Shown: positions 35,895 through 45,004, counted from the stretch's first letter. The stretch is 64,000 bases of DNA from Fusicatenibacter saccharivorans (GCF_027667425.1 NZ_JAQEGR010000009.1:119054-183053); one strand, 5' to 3'. Notes: generated by a model from the sequence alone, not told the origin. Translations and numbers: made by a program.

Positions 35895-37049
35895 TTAAAA
35901 TTCGGTATCATCCGCATCGGATGGCCGTGACGGTTTTAAAAGAATTCCGTTGATTTCCACTTCATCGGCTGCCTCGATCAGAATATACGGTGTTCCGTCG
36001 ATCGTACGGGTTTCGATGAGCTGGGCCTTTTCCGGGCTGACTTTGATGATAACATCCGGGGTGCGGATCTCGTAGTTCCGTGTACTGGCCACGTTCGAGG
36101 CAACGAAGCTTGCTTTCTCATCCGCAATGGATTCGTACTTCTCGTCGAACTCGTCAAGCTGTTCATTCGGTACGCCGCTGCTGGCGAGCAGACGTTTTAC
36201 CTCGTGTTTATCGAGCACCACCGGTTCCGGATCGTCTTTCCGCTCTTCAATCATGGTATTTAAGTTCTCCTGAATGGTCATAACAGTAGAAAAATCACAG
36301 GCGGAATCGAGAGTTTCTTCTATAATAGACTGAAACGTTTCTTTCTGAGATTTCGCGGAAAGCGGCGCCTGACAGCCCAGGAAGTGGTCGAGAAAGTCCG
36401 GCTGATCCATCTCTGCGTTTTTCGTGAAATACAGCAGATTGTGGATATCCGTGTTGCGGTCTGTGAAGGCCGGGAAGAGAAAACCGTTTTCCGGTGCGCC
36501 GACCACCCAGTCCTGCACGCGGTTTTCAATCGTATTGTGGGACACATTGTAGCAGAGACCCGGTTTGTCGAGTTTTACCGGGCAGATGCTGCAGAGGATA
36601 AATTCATAGACGTAATCGGAAGCATCGTCCATATCCAGATTATCAGAAGCGCGTCCCGGTACATCGTATGCACCATGGATCAGAATAATATAGTAGTTTT
36701 CCGGATAGAGATAATCCGCCATCACCTTTTCATAAAATTCATCAATCAGCGCTTCGTCCTTCAGCTCACTGTTGCGGAGTTTTAAGAGAAACTCCTGTGT
36801 GCCGCCCTCACTTTCCTGGGAGAGCGGGAACTCCATATTCAGCAGATTCTTTCCGATGGTACCGGAGAGGGTGCTTTTAAAAATCTTAAAATACTTAAAC
36901 ATTTCTTCCTCTTCGAGAGAGAGAAACGCTTCTTTTAATTTTGTCTTAATATTCTTTTCCGCATCCACATAGCATCCGCAGATTCGCGTGATCGCACAGT
37001 GGGATGGGGTAAACAGTTTTTTAATTTCGGCAATTTCCTTTTTGTTCAT
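35895..37049 (-). CDS. DUF4317 family protein
   Basis: This 384-residue protein begins MNKKEIAEIKKLFTPSHCAI and belongs to DUF4317, common in Clostridia and without a known function. It is soluble, acidic in its C-terminal half, and has no signal or membrane segment. Recurring features are the motif CGCYVDAEKN near the start and GAYDVPGR near 146. It is transcribed alone from the promoter at 37099-37128, with RBS AAAGGAGC. Confidence 0.88.
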   Translation of the reverse strand: MNKKEIAEIKKLFTPSHCAITRICGCYVDAEKNIKTKLKEAFLSLEEEEMFKYFKIFKSTLSGTIGKNLLNMEFPLSQESEGGTQEFLLKLRNSELKDEALIDEFYEKVMADYLYPENYYIILIHGAYDVPGRASDNLDMDDASDYVYEFILCSICPVKLDKPGLCYNVSHNTIENRVQDWVVGAPENGFLFPAFTDRNTDIHNLLYFTKNAEMDQPDFLDHFLGCQAPLSAKSQKETFQSIIEETLDSACDFSTVMTIQENLNTMIEERKDDPEPVVLDKHEVKRLLASSGVPNEQLDEFDEKYESIADEKASFVASNVASTRNYEIRTPDVIIKVSPEKAQLIETRTIDGTPYILIEAADEVEINGILLKPSRPSDADDTEF

Positions 37050-37076
37050 ATAGAATGCTCCTTTATCAGCAATTTC

Positions 37077-37137
37077 GTATCTTAGACAAGTACTTTCTAT
37101 TATAGACCATAGGGAAGGGAAAAGGCAAGAAAGAAAA
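37077..37137. repeat. Imperfect ~60-bp direct repeat, left copy (with DUF4317 promoter)
   Basis: This segment, which contains the DUF4317 promoter, recurs at 38730-38789 with 7 or so changes, starting with GTATCTTAGACAAGTACTT and ending GGAAGGGAAA...GAAAGAAAA. The two copies bracket the AI-2E-family gene. Confidence 0.8.
37099..37128 (-). promoter_or_regulatory. Promoter of DUF4317 gene
   Basis: On the minus strand TTGCCT (37123-37128) and TATAAT (37099-37104) with an 18-nt spacer. Confidence 0.75.
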
Positions 37138-37181
37138 TAGCGACTATATCTTATTATACTTTAAATATAATTTCAAAAATC

Positions 37182-37209
37182 TTGACAGAGGTACCGATTC
37201 TGTTATACG
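37182..37209 (+). promoter_or_regulatory. Promoter of the AI-2E-family gene
   Basis: TTGACA (37182-37187) and TATACG (37204-37209) with a 16-nt spacer. Confidence 0.55.
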
Positions 37210-37324
37210 ATTAGGTCTAATAAAGGGGAGTAATTTGAGTTTGAAAATTTGCGTTTGCAAGTTTTCCGATTATTCAGCTACTTAAATGGATACGCATGAA
37301 ATTAAGAAAAAGAGGAGAATGATA

Positions 37325-38539
37325 GTGGATATAAGTAAAAAATCTGTAAAAAAAATCCGGGAACTTATTGTGTTTACAGCATTTCTTGTGGTCGCACTGT
37401 GGAAGTTTAATGTGGTACTCGATGTGTTGAAAGCAATATGGGGGATCGTATTTCCATTTGTACTTGGCGGAGCGATCGCATTTGTGACCAACGTGCCAAT
37501 GAGCTTTTTGGAAAAGAAAATTTTTGGAAGGGCAAAAAAAGAAAATAAGATAGTCGAAAAACTGGCAAGACCGATAAGCCTGTTCCTCACGATCGTATTT
37601 GCGGTTGGCGTGATTGTACTGGTGATGTTTGGTGTGATTCCGCAGCTTACGCGGACAATAGGAACCCTGATGATGAGTATCGCTGATTTTATTCCGCAGA
37701 TGCAAAGCTGGATCCGGGAGTTTTCCCATAATAACCAGGAAATCATGAAGCTTGTAGATCAGGTACAGTTTAATCCGGATCAGGCGATCAAGTGGGGGAT
37801 AAGCCTACTTGGAAATGGTGCAGGAAATATGATGAATATCACAATGTCAGCAGTGGGTTCCATAGTTAGTGGATTGGCAGCCTTTTTTGTTGCATTTTCC
37901 TTTGCCTGCTATGTCCTTTTTCAGAAGGAAACGCTGCAGGTGCAGATTCGAAAAGTATTTTTCGCTTTTCTTCCAAAGGAAAAAGCAGATGCTTTTCTTA
38001 AAGTCTGCTCTCTGACTTATCAGACATTTGCAAATTTTCTTACAGGTCAGTGTCTGGAAGCCGTGATCCTTGGCTGTATGTTTGTTGTGATATTGAGCAT
38101 TTTGAGGATGCCATATGCACTTTTGATTGGAGTTTTAATTGCGTTTACGGCATTGATCCCGATTTTCGGAGCCTTCATCGGGTGTGCAGTGGGAAGCTTT
38201 TTGATCTTTATGGTAAATCCGAAACAGGCAATTTTATTTATTATAGTATTTCTGGTGCTGCAGCAGATCGAGGGAAATCTGATCTATCCTCATGTTGTGG
38301 GTGAGTCTGTAGGGCTTCCATCGATTTGGGTTCTTGCAGCAGTTACGATCGGCGGAAATCTTATGGGAATTATAGGTATGCTTGTTTTTATTCCGTTGCT
38401 TTCCGTGTTCTATACTATTTTTCGGGAATTCGTATATCTGCATCTGAAAAAAAAGCATATCAAACAGGTGACAAAGACAGAAATAGAAGAAGATACGGCG
38501 GAAGAAATGGTAAATAGTGAGATACCAGAGGTGAAATGA
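37325..38539 (+). CDS. AI-2E family transporter (membrane protein)
   Basis: The 404-residue protein has about eight hydrophobic segments and the family motifs GQCLEAVILGCMFV, ALIPIFGAFIGCAVGSF and QQIEGNLIYPHVVG. The family includes exporters of autoinducer-2 and Na+/H+ exchangers, so the substrate is open. The GTG at 37325 is preferred because AGGAGA lies 6 nt upstream; the ATG at 37319 is too close and that at 37286 has no RBS. It is more AT-rich than its neighbours and lies between direct repeats, which suggests insertion. Confidence 0.85.
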   Translation: MDISKKSVKKIRELIVFTAFLVVALWKFNVVLDVLKAIWGIVFPFVLGGAIAFVTNVPMSFLEKKIFGRAKKENKIVEKLARPISLFLTIVFAVGVIVLVMFGVIPQLTRTIGTLMMSIADFIPQMQSWIREFSHNNQEIMKLVDQVQFNPDQAIKWGISLLGNGAGNMMNITMSAVGSIVSGLAAFFVAFSFACYVLFQKETLQVQIRKVFFAFLPKEKADAFLKVCSLTYQTFANFLTGQCLEAVILGCMFVVILSILRMPYALLIGVLIAFTALIPIFGAFIGCAVGSFLIFMVNPKQAILFIIVFLVLQQIEGNLIYPHVVGESVGLPSIWVLAAVTIGGNLMGIIGMLVFIPLLSVFYTIFREFVYLHLKKKHIKQVTKTEIEEDTAEEMVNSEIPEVK

Positions 38540-38571
38540 TAGAATCCCGTCTTTGACAGCTGTATGGTGAT

Positions 38572-38620
38572 AAAACGGTTACAAACCCAGTAAATATGGG
38601 TATTGTGGCCGTTTTTTTTT
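38572..38620 (+). terminator. Terminator after the AI-2E-family gene
   Basis: AAAACGG/CCGTTTT outer and ACCCA/TGGGT inner stems; nine T follow. Confidence 0.85.
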
Positions 38621-38729
38621 GTAGATCATTATTCAACCGTCAAACTTCCGGGTGTTTTTTATAGCAGTCCCAGAAAATAATGCAAAACTTCAGCACTGCA
38701 GAACGTGAATTACTGCGTCACAGATTTTT

Positions 38730-38789
38730 GTATCTTAGACAAGTACTTCCTATGATAGACTACAGGGAAGGGAAAGGCAGGAAAGAAAA
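38730..38789. repeat. Imperfect ~60-bp direct repeat, right copy
   Basis: Second copy of the segment at 37077-37137. Its minus-strand -10 has changed to TATCAT and the -35 to CTGCCT, so promoter activity is probably lost. Confidence 0.8.
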
Positions 38790-38816
38790 AAATGTACAAT
38801 GGATATTACAACTGTC

Positions 38817-38845
38817 TTGTCACATGACAAAAGTTGTGGTATACT
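38817..38845 (+). promoter_or_regulatory. Promoter of nadABC with overlapping dyad
   Basis: TTGTCA (38817-38822) and TATACT (38840-38845), 17-nt spacer. The -35 box lies within the dyad TTGTCACATGACAA (38817-38830), a possible repressor site. Confidence 0.75.
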
Positions 38846-38871
38846 AAGCGCTAAAGTGTTAAAAAAATATC

Positions 38872-38893
38872 ACGATTCAGGGTTCTGAATCGT
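38872..38893. promoter_or_regulatory. Perfect 9-bp dyad in the nadA leader
   Basis: ACGATTCAG-GGTT-CTGAATCGT lies between the promoter and the nadA start. No T-run follows. It may be an operator or leader hairpin. Confidence 0.5.
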
Positions 38894-38923
38894 TATAGTA
38901 AAAATAGGAAGGAAACAAAACCA

Positions 38924-39832
38924 ATGGATACCAGAAGAGAAAAGCTGGAAGCATTAAAGAAAGAAAAAAACGCTGTCATCATGGCACACTATTACGTGCC
39001 GGATGAGGTGCAGGAAATTGCCGATTACATCGGGGATTCGTATTACTTAAGCGACATGGCGACGAAAGTGGACGCCAGTGTCATCGTTCTCTGCGGCGTT
39101 CGTTTCATGGGTGAGAGCGCCAAAATCTTAAACCCGGGCAAAAAAGTACTGCTCCCAGATCTGCATGCCGACTGTCCGATGGCTCACATGGCAGCGATTG
39201 AAAAAATCAAGGAAGTCCGGCAAGAGTACCCGGATGTGGCTGTCGTATGCTATGTCAATTCCACCGCGGAATTAAAAAGTCATTCCGACGTCTGTGTCAC
39301 CTCCTCCAACGCAGTAAAAATTGTAAAAGAACTGCCGAACCACGACATCTTCTTTATCCCTGATGAGCATCTTGGTACCTATGTGGCTGAGCAGGTGCCG
39401 GAGAAACATATCATCTTAAATGACGGTTTCTGCCACGTACATGCTGCCATCCGCCCGGAAGCCGCAAAGGCTGCAAAGGAAGCGCGCCCGCAGGCAAAGC
39501 TTCTCGTTCACCCGGAGTGCAGAAGTGAAGTCGTTGCACTTGCCGATTATGTCGGAAGCACCGCAGGCATCATCAAATATGCCGAGGCAAGTAAAGATAC
39601 CGAGTTTCTCGTTGCAACCGAGCTTGGTGTTTTCGCGGAGCTGAAAAAGCGCTGCCCGGATAAGAAGTTTTATGCAGTGGGAAATACGCAGATCTGCCCA
39701 AATATGAAAAAAGTAACATTGGACAAATTAATAGAAGCACTGGAAAACGAGGAGAATGAAGTTCTGTTAAGCGAACAGGAAATTTCAGACGCACATGCGC
39801 CGCTGTTAAGAATGCTCGAGCTTGCAAAGTAA
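38924..39832 (+). CDS. nadA: Quinolinate synthase
   Basis: The 302-residue [4Fe-4S] enzyme condenses iminoaspartate with dihydroxyacetone phosphate to quinolinate. Motifs AHYYVPDEVQEIADYIGDS, VLCGVRFMGESAKIL, DLHADCPMA (C84), HPECRSEV and GNTQICPNMKK supply the expected cluster cysteines. AAGGAAAC lies before the ATG. First gene of nadABC. Confidence 0.97.
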   Translation: MDTRREKLEALKKEKNAVIMAHYYVPDEVQEIADYIGDSYYLSDMATKVDASVIVLCGVRFMGESAKILNPGKKVLLPDLHADCPMAHMAAIEKIKEVRQEYPDVAVVCYVNSTAELKSHSDVCVTSSNAVKIVKELPNHDIFFIPDEHLGTYVAEQVPEKHIILNDGFCHVHAAIRPEAAKAAKEARPQAKLLVHPECRSEVVALADYVGSTAGIIKYAEASKDTEFLVATELGVFAELKKRCPDKKFYAVGNTQICPNMKKVTLDKLIEALENEENEVLLSEQEISDAHAPLLRMLELAK

Positions 39833-39872
39833 CAAAATAAGCAGAACGCAGAAGCGGAAAAGAGGAAACGAA

Positions 39873-41249
39873 ATGAAAAAGTATTATGATGCAGTGATTG
39901 TAGGATGCGGTGTGGCAGGATGCTTTACGGCACTTCATCTGCCCCAGGAAGCCGATATTCTGATGATAACAAAAGCAGATACCGAGGACAGCGACTCCTT
40001 CCTCGCACAGGGCGGTATTTGTGTTCTGAAAAACGAGAGCGATTACGATGCGTTCTATGAAGATACGATGCATGCCGGGCACTATGAAAATACGCCGGAA
40101 TCCGTCGACATTATGATCCGTTCTTCCCGAAATGTTATCAATCAGCTCATTGCCTGGGGTGTGGATTTCCGTCGCGATGAGAACGGAGAACTCTGCTATA
40201 CGAAAGAAGGCGCACATTCTACCAACCGCATCCTGTTCCACGACGATGTAACCGGAAAGGAGATTACGAGCAAGCTTCTCGCGCAGGTAAAAAAGCTGCC
40301 GAACGTGACGCTTCTTGCGCACACGGAAATGTGTGATATTCTTTCCGGCAAAAATGGCTGCGAGGGTGTTCTGATCCGGGATGAAGAAGGAAAGCTGGTT
40401 CCGGTTTATGCCAGGGATGTGATCTGGGCGTGCGGCGGTATTGGCGGAATTTATGACAATTCTACGAACTTCCCGCATCTGACAGGAGATGCACTTGCAA
40501 TTGCGATCCACAGGAACGTAGCACTGAAAAATGTCAATTACGTACAGATTCACCCAACAACGCTGTATTCCCAAAAGAAAGGCCGCCGTTTCCTGATTTC
40601 CGAATCTGTCCGCGGAGAGGGCGCTGTACTGCTCGATAAAAATGGCGAGCGTTTCACCGATGAACTGCAGCCGCGTGACATGGTATCCCGTGAGATCCAC
40701 CGTCAGATGGAAAAGGACCACACGAAGCACGTATGGCTTTCCCTGAAAACGATTCCGCTCGATGTAAAAGAACGGTTCCCGAATATTTACCAGAAATGCC
40801 TGGAAGAGGGATACGATATCACGAAAGAACCGATTCCGGTTGTACCGGCACAGCATTACTTTATGGGCGGCGTCAAGGTAGACAGCAATAGCGAAACGAC
40901 GATGGATCATCTGTATGCAGCAGGTGAGACGAGCTGCAACGGCGTGCACGGTGCAAACCGTCTGGCAAGCAATTCTCTGCTGGAGAGCCTTGTATTCGCA
41001 GAGCGCGCGGCAAAGAAGATGGCTGCCGAATGGGCCGCAGAGGGTCTTGTAGAGAACGCAGACCGCAAAGAAACGGCAACGGAGCCGAAGGAAGATGAAT
41101 GGAAGCTCCTTGCAAAACGGTACGATATTAGAAAAGAAGATTACCAGGATATGGAAGAATATGCAGAACGCTGCAAAGAGAGCATCTGGGATGCGATCAG
41201 AAAGGAAGACAAATATGAATCCAATCACAAGAACACTAAATGTGGATAA
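39873..41249 (+). CDS. nadB: L-aspartate oxidase
   Basis: The 458-residue FAD enzyme oxidises aspartate to iminoaspartate. It has the dinucleotide-binding motif VIVGCGVAGCFTALHL at the start, SFLAQGGICVL, the substrate-binding HPTTLY and GRRFLISESVRGEGA regions, and GETSCNGVHGANRLASNSLLESLVF near the C-terminus (quoted in parts: GETSCNGVHG, ANRLASNSLLE). The ATG at 39873 follows AGAGGAAACG. The last 35 nt overlap nadC. Confidence 0.95.
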   Translation: MKKYYDAVIVGCGVAGCFTALHLPQEADILMITKADTEDSDSFLAQGGICVLKNESDYDAFYEDTMHAGHYENTPESVDIMIRSSRNVINQLIAWGVDFRRDENGELCYTKEGAHSTNRILFHDDVTGKEITSKLLAQVKKLPNVTLLAHTEMCDILSGKNGCEGVLIRDEEGKLVPVYARDVIWACGGIGGIYDNSTNFPHLTGDALAIAIHRNVALKNVNYVQIHPTTLYSQKKGRRFLISESVRGEGAVLLDKNGERFTDELQPRDMVSREIHRQMEKDHTKHVWLSLKTIPLDVKERFPNIYQKCLEEGYDITKEPIPVVPAQHYFMGGVKVDSNSETTMDHLYAAGETSCNGVHGANRLASNSLLESLVFAERAAKKMAAEWAAEGLVENADRKETATEPKEDEWKLLAKRYDIRKEDYQDMEEYAERCKESIWDAIRKEDKYESNHKNTKCG

Positions 41250-42069
41250 TCTGCTGCTGTTGGCGCTGCAGGAAGATATCTCCAGTGAAGATGTAACCAC
41301 GAATGCTGTCATGCCAGAAGCCTGCCAGGGAACGGTACAGCTTCTCTGCAAACAGGACGGCGTCATTGCCGGTATGGAAGTATTTGCAAGAGTATTTACG
41401 CTGCTCGATGAGAAAACCGAGATTATTCCGTATGTGAAAGACGGCGATGAAGTCAAAAAAGGCGATCTGCTCGCAACCGTAAACGGCGATATCCGTGTTC
41501 TGCTGTCCGGTGAGAGAACCGCGCTCAATTATCTGCAGCGGATGAGCGGAATCGCAACGTATACGAGAAGCGTTGCGAAGCTGCTCGAAGGTTCCAAAAC
41601 GACCCTTCTCGATACCAGAAAAACGACCCCGAATATGCGTATTTTTGAAAAATATGCAGTCAAAATCGGTGGCGGCCAGAATCACCGCTACAATCTGTCC
41701 GACGGCGTTCTGTTAAAGGACAACCATATTGGAGCTGCAGGCAGTGTCACAAAAGCGATCGAGATGGCACGCGATTATGCTCCGTTTGTGCGTAAGATTG
41801 AAGTCGAGTGTGAAAACCTCGATATGGTCCGCGAAGCAGCAGATGCAGGTGCCGACATTATCATGCTCGACAATATGACTCCGGCGCAGATGAAAGAGGC
41901 GGTAGCCGTCATCAACGGCAGAGCAAAAACCGAGTGCTCCGGAAATGTGACAAAAGAAAATATCGCCACTATCCTCGACACCGGCGTAGACTATGTTTCC
42001 AGCGGTGCACTGACGCATTCTGCACCGATTCTTGATGTATCATTGAAAAATCTGCATCCAATAGAATAA
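41215..42069 (+). CDS. nadC: Nicotinate-nucleotide diphosphorylase (carboxylating)
   Basis: The 284-residue enzyme converts quinolinate and PRPP to nicotinate mononucleotide. LALQEDISSEDVTTNA, GERTALNYLQRMSGIAT, LDTRKTTPNMR and KIGGGQNHRYNLSDGVLLKD are family motifs (last one quoted as 20 residues). The ATG at 41215 with upstream AAAGGAAG lies within nadB, so the two are translationally coupled. Confidence 0.96.
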   Translation: MNPITRTLNVDNLLLLALQEDISSEDVTTNAVMPEACQGTVQLLCKQDGVIAGMEVFARVFTLLDEKTEIIPYVKDGDEVKKGDLLATVNGDIRVLLSGERTALNYLQRMSGIATYTRSVAKLLEGSKTTLLDTRKTTPNMRIFEKYAVKIGGGQNHRYNLSDGVLLKDNHIGAAGSVTKAIEMARDYAPFVRKIEVECENLDMVREAADAGADIIMLDNMTPAQMKEAVAVINGRAKTECSGNVTKENIATILDTGVDYVSSGALTHSAPILDVSLKNLHPIE

Positions 42070-42116
42070 GTATAAAAATAGGAATCATTTCCTTATAGAT
42101 ATAAAAATCGCGAAAT

Positions 42117-42166
42117 AAAAAAGCTTCTGTTCCTCCCGGAAAAAGGGAAGAACAGAAGCTTTTTTA
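42117..42166. terminator. Bidirectional terminator after nadC
   Basis: AAAAAGCTTCTGTTC pairs with GAACAGAAGCTTTTT with inner TCCC/GGGA; T-runs on both strands serve nadC and the convergent SdpI gene. Confidence 0.9.
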
Positions 42167-42210
42167 AACAGGAAACTTCGTTGAATTTTCTTATAAAAAA
42201 TTCTCCGGGT

Positions 42211-42843
42211 TTAGATTCCTTTTTTAAACAGGAGAAAGGAATATCCGATCGGAATCAAAACCAGCGCTGCGATCGTGAGAAATAAAATCCATTCAAGCTG
42301 CAGAAAGCTGTTTACGATCATGGCAACGCCGCCGATGATCCAAACCCAGCCGGCGAGGCGGTGAGTGCGGTTCCAGTTTTCCTGACTGTGAAGGGTCCAT
42401 GGAACCTTGATGCCGGTTGTGTAGTTCTGTTTGCATTTTGGCATGTAATTGCCGATGAGAATAAAGAGAAGGCCGACAATCCCATTGCTAACAAAACCGA
42501 TATCAACTGCGATGCCGACTGCGTTTGCGTAGATGGAGCAGCAGACGATCAGAGAGGTTACAGGTATGATCCACAGAACAAGACGGATCATCTTCGGGCC
42601 GATGTTCTGCCGCTTCGGATCAGAAAAAGTGAGAACAGCGGTAAAAATCTGCAGAGCGGCAAGAAACAGAGGAATACCGATCACTGCCATCGTTTTGCTG
42701 CTCCAGCCGTTTGGAACATTGTTTGTGCCAAAATGGGTGGCAATGGTGTCCGGCATGCGATTCCAGAGCAGAAGTCCGATCACCATCGGAAAAAGAGAAA
42801 TGAGTGTTGTCAGAATCAGTGTTGTTTTATATTTTTTCCACAT
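42211..42843 (-). CDS. SdpI family membrane protein
   Basis: The 210-residue protein has six membrane segments, a DUF1648 N-terminus (PDTIATHFGTNNVPNGWSSK) and an SdpI C-terminus (TLHSQENWNRTHRLAGW). In Bacillus, SdpI gives immunity to the SdpC toxin and sequesters the repressor SdpR. No sdpC-like toxin gene is visible here. Its start overlaps the 3' end of the ArsR-like gene by 17 nt. Confidence 0.88.
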   Translation of the reverse strand: MWKKYKTTLILTTLISLFPMVIGLLLWNRMPDTIATHFGTNNVPNGWSSKTMAVIGIPLFLAALQIFTAVLTFSDPKRQNIGPKMIRLVLWIIPVTSLIVCCSIYANAVGIAVDIGFVSNGIVGLLFILIGNYMPKCKQNYTTGIKVPWTLHSQENWNRTHRLAGWVWIIGGVAMIVNSFLQLEWILFLTIAALVLIPIGYSFLLFKKGI

Positions 42844-43111
42844 CAGAAGTGCCTCCTTTGAGCTCTGAAATCCAGAGCATGATTTCTTCCAGGACGGAAG
42901 TGTTGAGTTCATAATAAATAAAATTTTTCTCCCGGGATTCCAGCACAAGGTCTGCTTTTTTCAGAATACCGAGATGGTAGGAGATGGTTGCACCTGCCAT
43001 ATCAAAGTGCGATCCGATCTCCCCGGCAGAAAGTCTTTCGTTTTTCAGAAGCTCCAGAATCCTTCGCCGGACAGGATCGGAGAGAGCTTTAAACGTTTCT
43101 GCGAATGCCAT
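42827..43111 (-). CDS. ArsR/SdpR-type autorepressor
   Basis: The 94-residue winged-helix protein reads MAFAETFKALSDPVRRRILE, with the recognition helix in GATISYHLGILKKADLV. It lacks the metal-binding cysteines of ArsR/SmtB, as expected for SdpR-like repressors. Together with the overlapping SdpI gene it forms an sdpRI-like signalling pair. Confidence 0.88.
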   Translation of the reverse strand: MAFAETFKALSDPVRRRILELLKNERLSAGEIGSHFDMAGATISYHLGILKKADLVLESREKNFIYYELNTSVLEEIMLWISELKGGTSDVEKI

Positions 43112-43242
43112 GGAAACCTCCTTTCCGGCAGTATGAATGCAAATTAATTAGAAATTCATCTAAATACTTTTTATCACATGGAAAGCGAAAAGTCAATAAG
43201 CATTTCGAAAAAATTCCAAATAGTTTTATTGTTGATTTTGAG

Positions 43243-43271
43243 TTGCTATTTTCTGCAGAATACGCTACGAT
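43243..43271 (+). promoter_or_regulatory. Promoter of the MFS gene
   Basis: TTGCTA (43243-43248) and TACGAT (43266-43271), 17-nt spacer. Confidence 0.6.
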
Positions 43272-43305
43272 AAGGGAAAAGTTGTAGAAAAAGGGGGACA
43301 AAAAC

Positions 43306-44487
43306 ATGAAAAAACACCTGTCCGTGCGCTACGGCACGATTCAGGGCTGCTACTGGATGGGATACGCGGCACTGATGGGGTATGCCAGCGTTTATCTTCT
43401 TGAAAAAGGCTTCACAAACACACAAATCGGCCTTCTGACGGCAGTTGGCTGTATCGTGTCAGCGGTTCTGCAGCCTGCGCTGGCATCCTACGCAGATCGG
43501 CCGGAAAGCCCGTCCGTACGAACAATGCTCCTTGGAGCGAACCTGATTCAGCTTGTTCTTATCATTTCCCTTGCTGCAACGGCAGAAAGCAGTTCTATGG
43601 TGGTAAGGACACTGCTGTACGGCGCAAGCATTACGATGCTGATGCTGATGATTCCGTTCGTTAATTCTCTTGGTATGGAGACGATCCGCCAGGGAGAGGA
43701 ACTTGATTACGGAATCGGGCGCGGCATGGGTTCCGTTGCATATGCGATTGCATCATGGCTGCTCGGCCGGCTGACCGCATCCTTTGGAGCAGACATGATT
43801 CCGATCTGGGCTATCGCACTGACCATTCTTTTCCTCATCTGTGTATTTCGCTTTCCGTTTAAAAAGGACAGGAAAAAAGCAGAAGCAGAAAAAGAAGAGA
43901 CAGGAGCAGCCGGTCCGGTCGATTTTCTGAAACGGTATCCGTCCTTCGTGGTAGTACTGCTTGGCTGCATTCTGATCTTTATGTCACATAGCCTGATTAA
44001 CAGCTTCAATTATCAGATTGCAATGGCAAAAGGTGGTGGCAGCGGTGAGATGGGAAATGCGATGACCATCTCTGCAGTTTCCGAGCTGCCAACGATGTTT
44101 CTGTTCGGCTATCTGCTGAAAAAGAAGAGCAGTGTTTTCTGGCTCCGTCTCTCCGGCCTGTTTTTTGTCCTGAAAAGCATAGGAACCTTCCTGGCCTTTA
44201 ATATTCCGACATACTACGCTGTTCAGCCGTTCCAGATGTTCGGCTGGGCGCTGATCAACGTCGCCTGCGTCTATTACGTGGACGGCATCATGGAGCCGCA
44301 GGATTCGATTAAAGGACAGGCATATATGGCGATGACCATCACCGCAGGAAATGTAATGAGCTCCCTGTTTGGCGGCTGGCTTATCGATGCAGCCGGTGTT
44401 GGCGCGATGCTGATCTGCGCATCTCTTGCGGCCTTCATCGGCTGGCTGATTGTGTGCCTCGGTTCGAAAGAAGCAAAAACTGCATAG
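43306..44487 (+). CDS. MFS transporter (MFS_1-like)
   Basis: The 393-residue protein has twelve predicted membrane segments with the central charged loop at about 185-205. The start RYGTIQGCYWMGYAALMGYA and the segment LGMETIRQGEELDYGIGRGM resemble the nucleoside/sugar-symporter-like MFS_1-like group. Substrate unknown. AAAGGGGG precedes the ATG. Single-gene unit with own promoter and terminator. Confidence 0.85.
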   Translation: MKKHLSVRYGTIQGCYWMGYAALMGYASVYLLEKGFTNTQIGLLTAVGCIVSAVLQPALASYADRPESPSVRTMLLGANLIQLVLIISLAATAESSSMVVRTLLYGASITMLMLMIPFVNSLGMETIRQGEELDYGIGRGMGSVAYAIASWLLGRLTASFGADMIPIWAIALTILFLICVFRFPFKKDRKKAEAEKEETGAAGPVDFLKRYPSFVVVLLGCILIFMSHSLINSFNYQIAMAKGGGSGEMGNAMTISAVSELPTMFLFGYLLKKKSSVFWLRLSGLFFVLKSIGTFLAFNIPTYYAVQPFQMFGWALINVACVYYVDGIMEPQDSIKGQAYMAMTITAGNVMSSLFGGWLIDAAGVGAMLICASLAAFIGWLIVCLGSKEAKTA

Positions 44488-44499
44488 GAAAGATAAAAG

Positions 44500-44535
44500 A
44501 AAGCGCCCGAAACCGAACGTGGTTCCGGGCGCTTT
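44500..44535. terminator. Terminator between MFS gene and pyrI
   Basis: AAAGCGCCCG-AAACC/GGTTC-CGGGCGCTTT; the T-rich tail (TTTCTTTTATC) lies on the minus strand, so it mainly ends pyrBI. Confidence 0.8.
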
Positions 44536-44547
44536 GCCGTACAGCTC

Positions 44548-44985
44548 TTATTTATTTCTGTTTCCTGTATACTTCTCATCACAGTATTTGCAACGGTAAA
44601 CCTCTTTTTCCGGGTCAGCCAGGATAAAGACATGTTTTAATCCCTGCTCAATAGAGGTGATACAGCGCGGGTTTTTACATTTAATCACATCAACCACCTG
44701 TTTCGGCAGATGAAGTTCTTTTTTCTCCGTAATCTCGCCGTCTTTAATGACATTGACAGTGATATTGTGATCGATAAAGCCTAAGATGTCAAGATCCATC
44801 TTATCAACCGAACACTCAACTTTCAGAATGTCCTTTTTTCCCATTTTTTCACTTTTGGCATTTTTAATAATGGCTACGGTACAGTCCAGCTTGTCCAGTC
44901 CCAGATCATGGTAAATGGTCATAGCCTTTCCTGCTTTAATATGGTCGAGCACGAAGCCCTCTTCAATACGTCCTACGTTCAGCAT
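44548..44985 (-). CDS. pyrI: Aspartate carbamoyltransferase regulatory chain
   Basis: The 145-residue protein has the allosteric domain (FVLDHIKAGKAMTIYHDLGL, about 11-30) and a C-terminal zinc domain with CKNPRC and CKYC (four Cys). It binds nucleotides and modulates PyrB. It follows pyrB by 19 nt. Confidence 0.96.
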   Translation of the reverse strand: MLNVGRIEEGFVLDHIKAGKAMTIYHDLGLDKLDCTVAIIKNAKSEKMGKKDILKVECSVDKMDLDILGFIDHNITVNVIKDGEITEKKELHLPKQVVDVIKCKNPRCITSIEQGLKHVFILADPEKEVYRCKYCDEKYTGNRNK

Positions 44986-45004
44986 AGCGAAAGATGCTCC
45001 TTTC

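Noticed and set aside
38722..38790. Second minus-strand promoter in the right direct repeat
   Set aside because: Its boxes have drifted (TATCAT, CTGCCT) and no minus-strand gene follows.
42211..43111. A complete Sdp toxin-immunity system
   Set aside because: Only the SdpR-like and SdpI-like genes are present; no sdpABC-like genes flank them.
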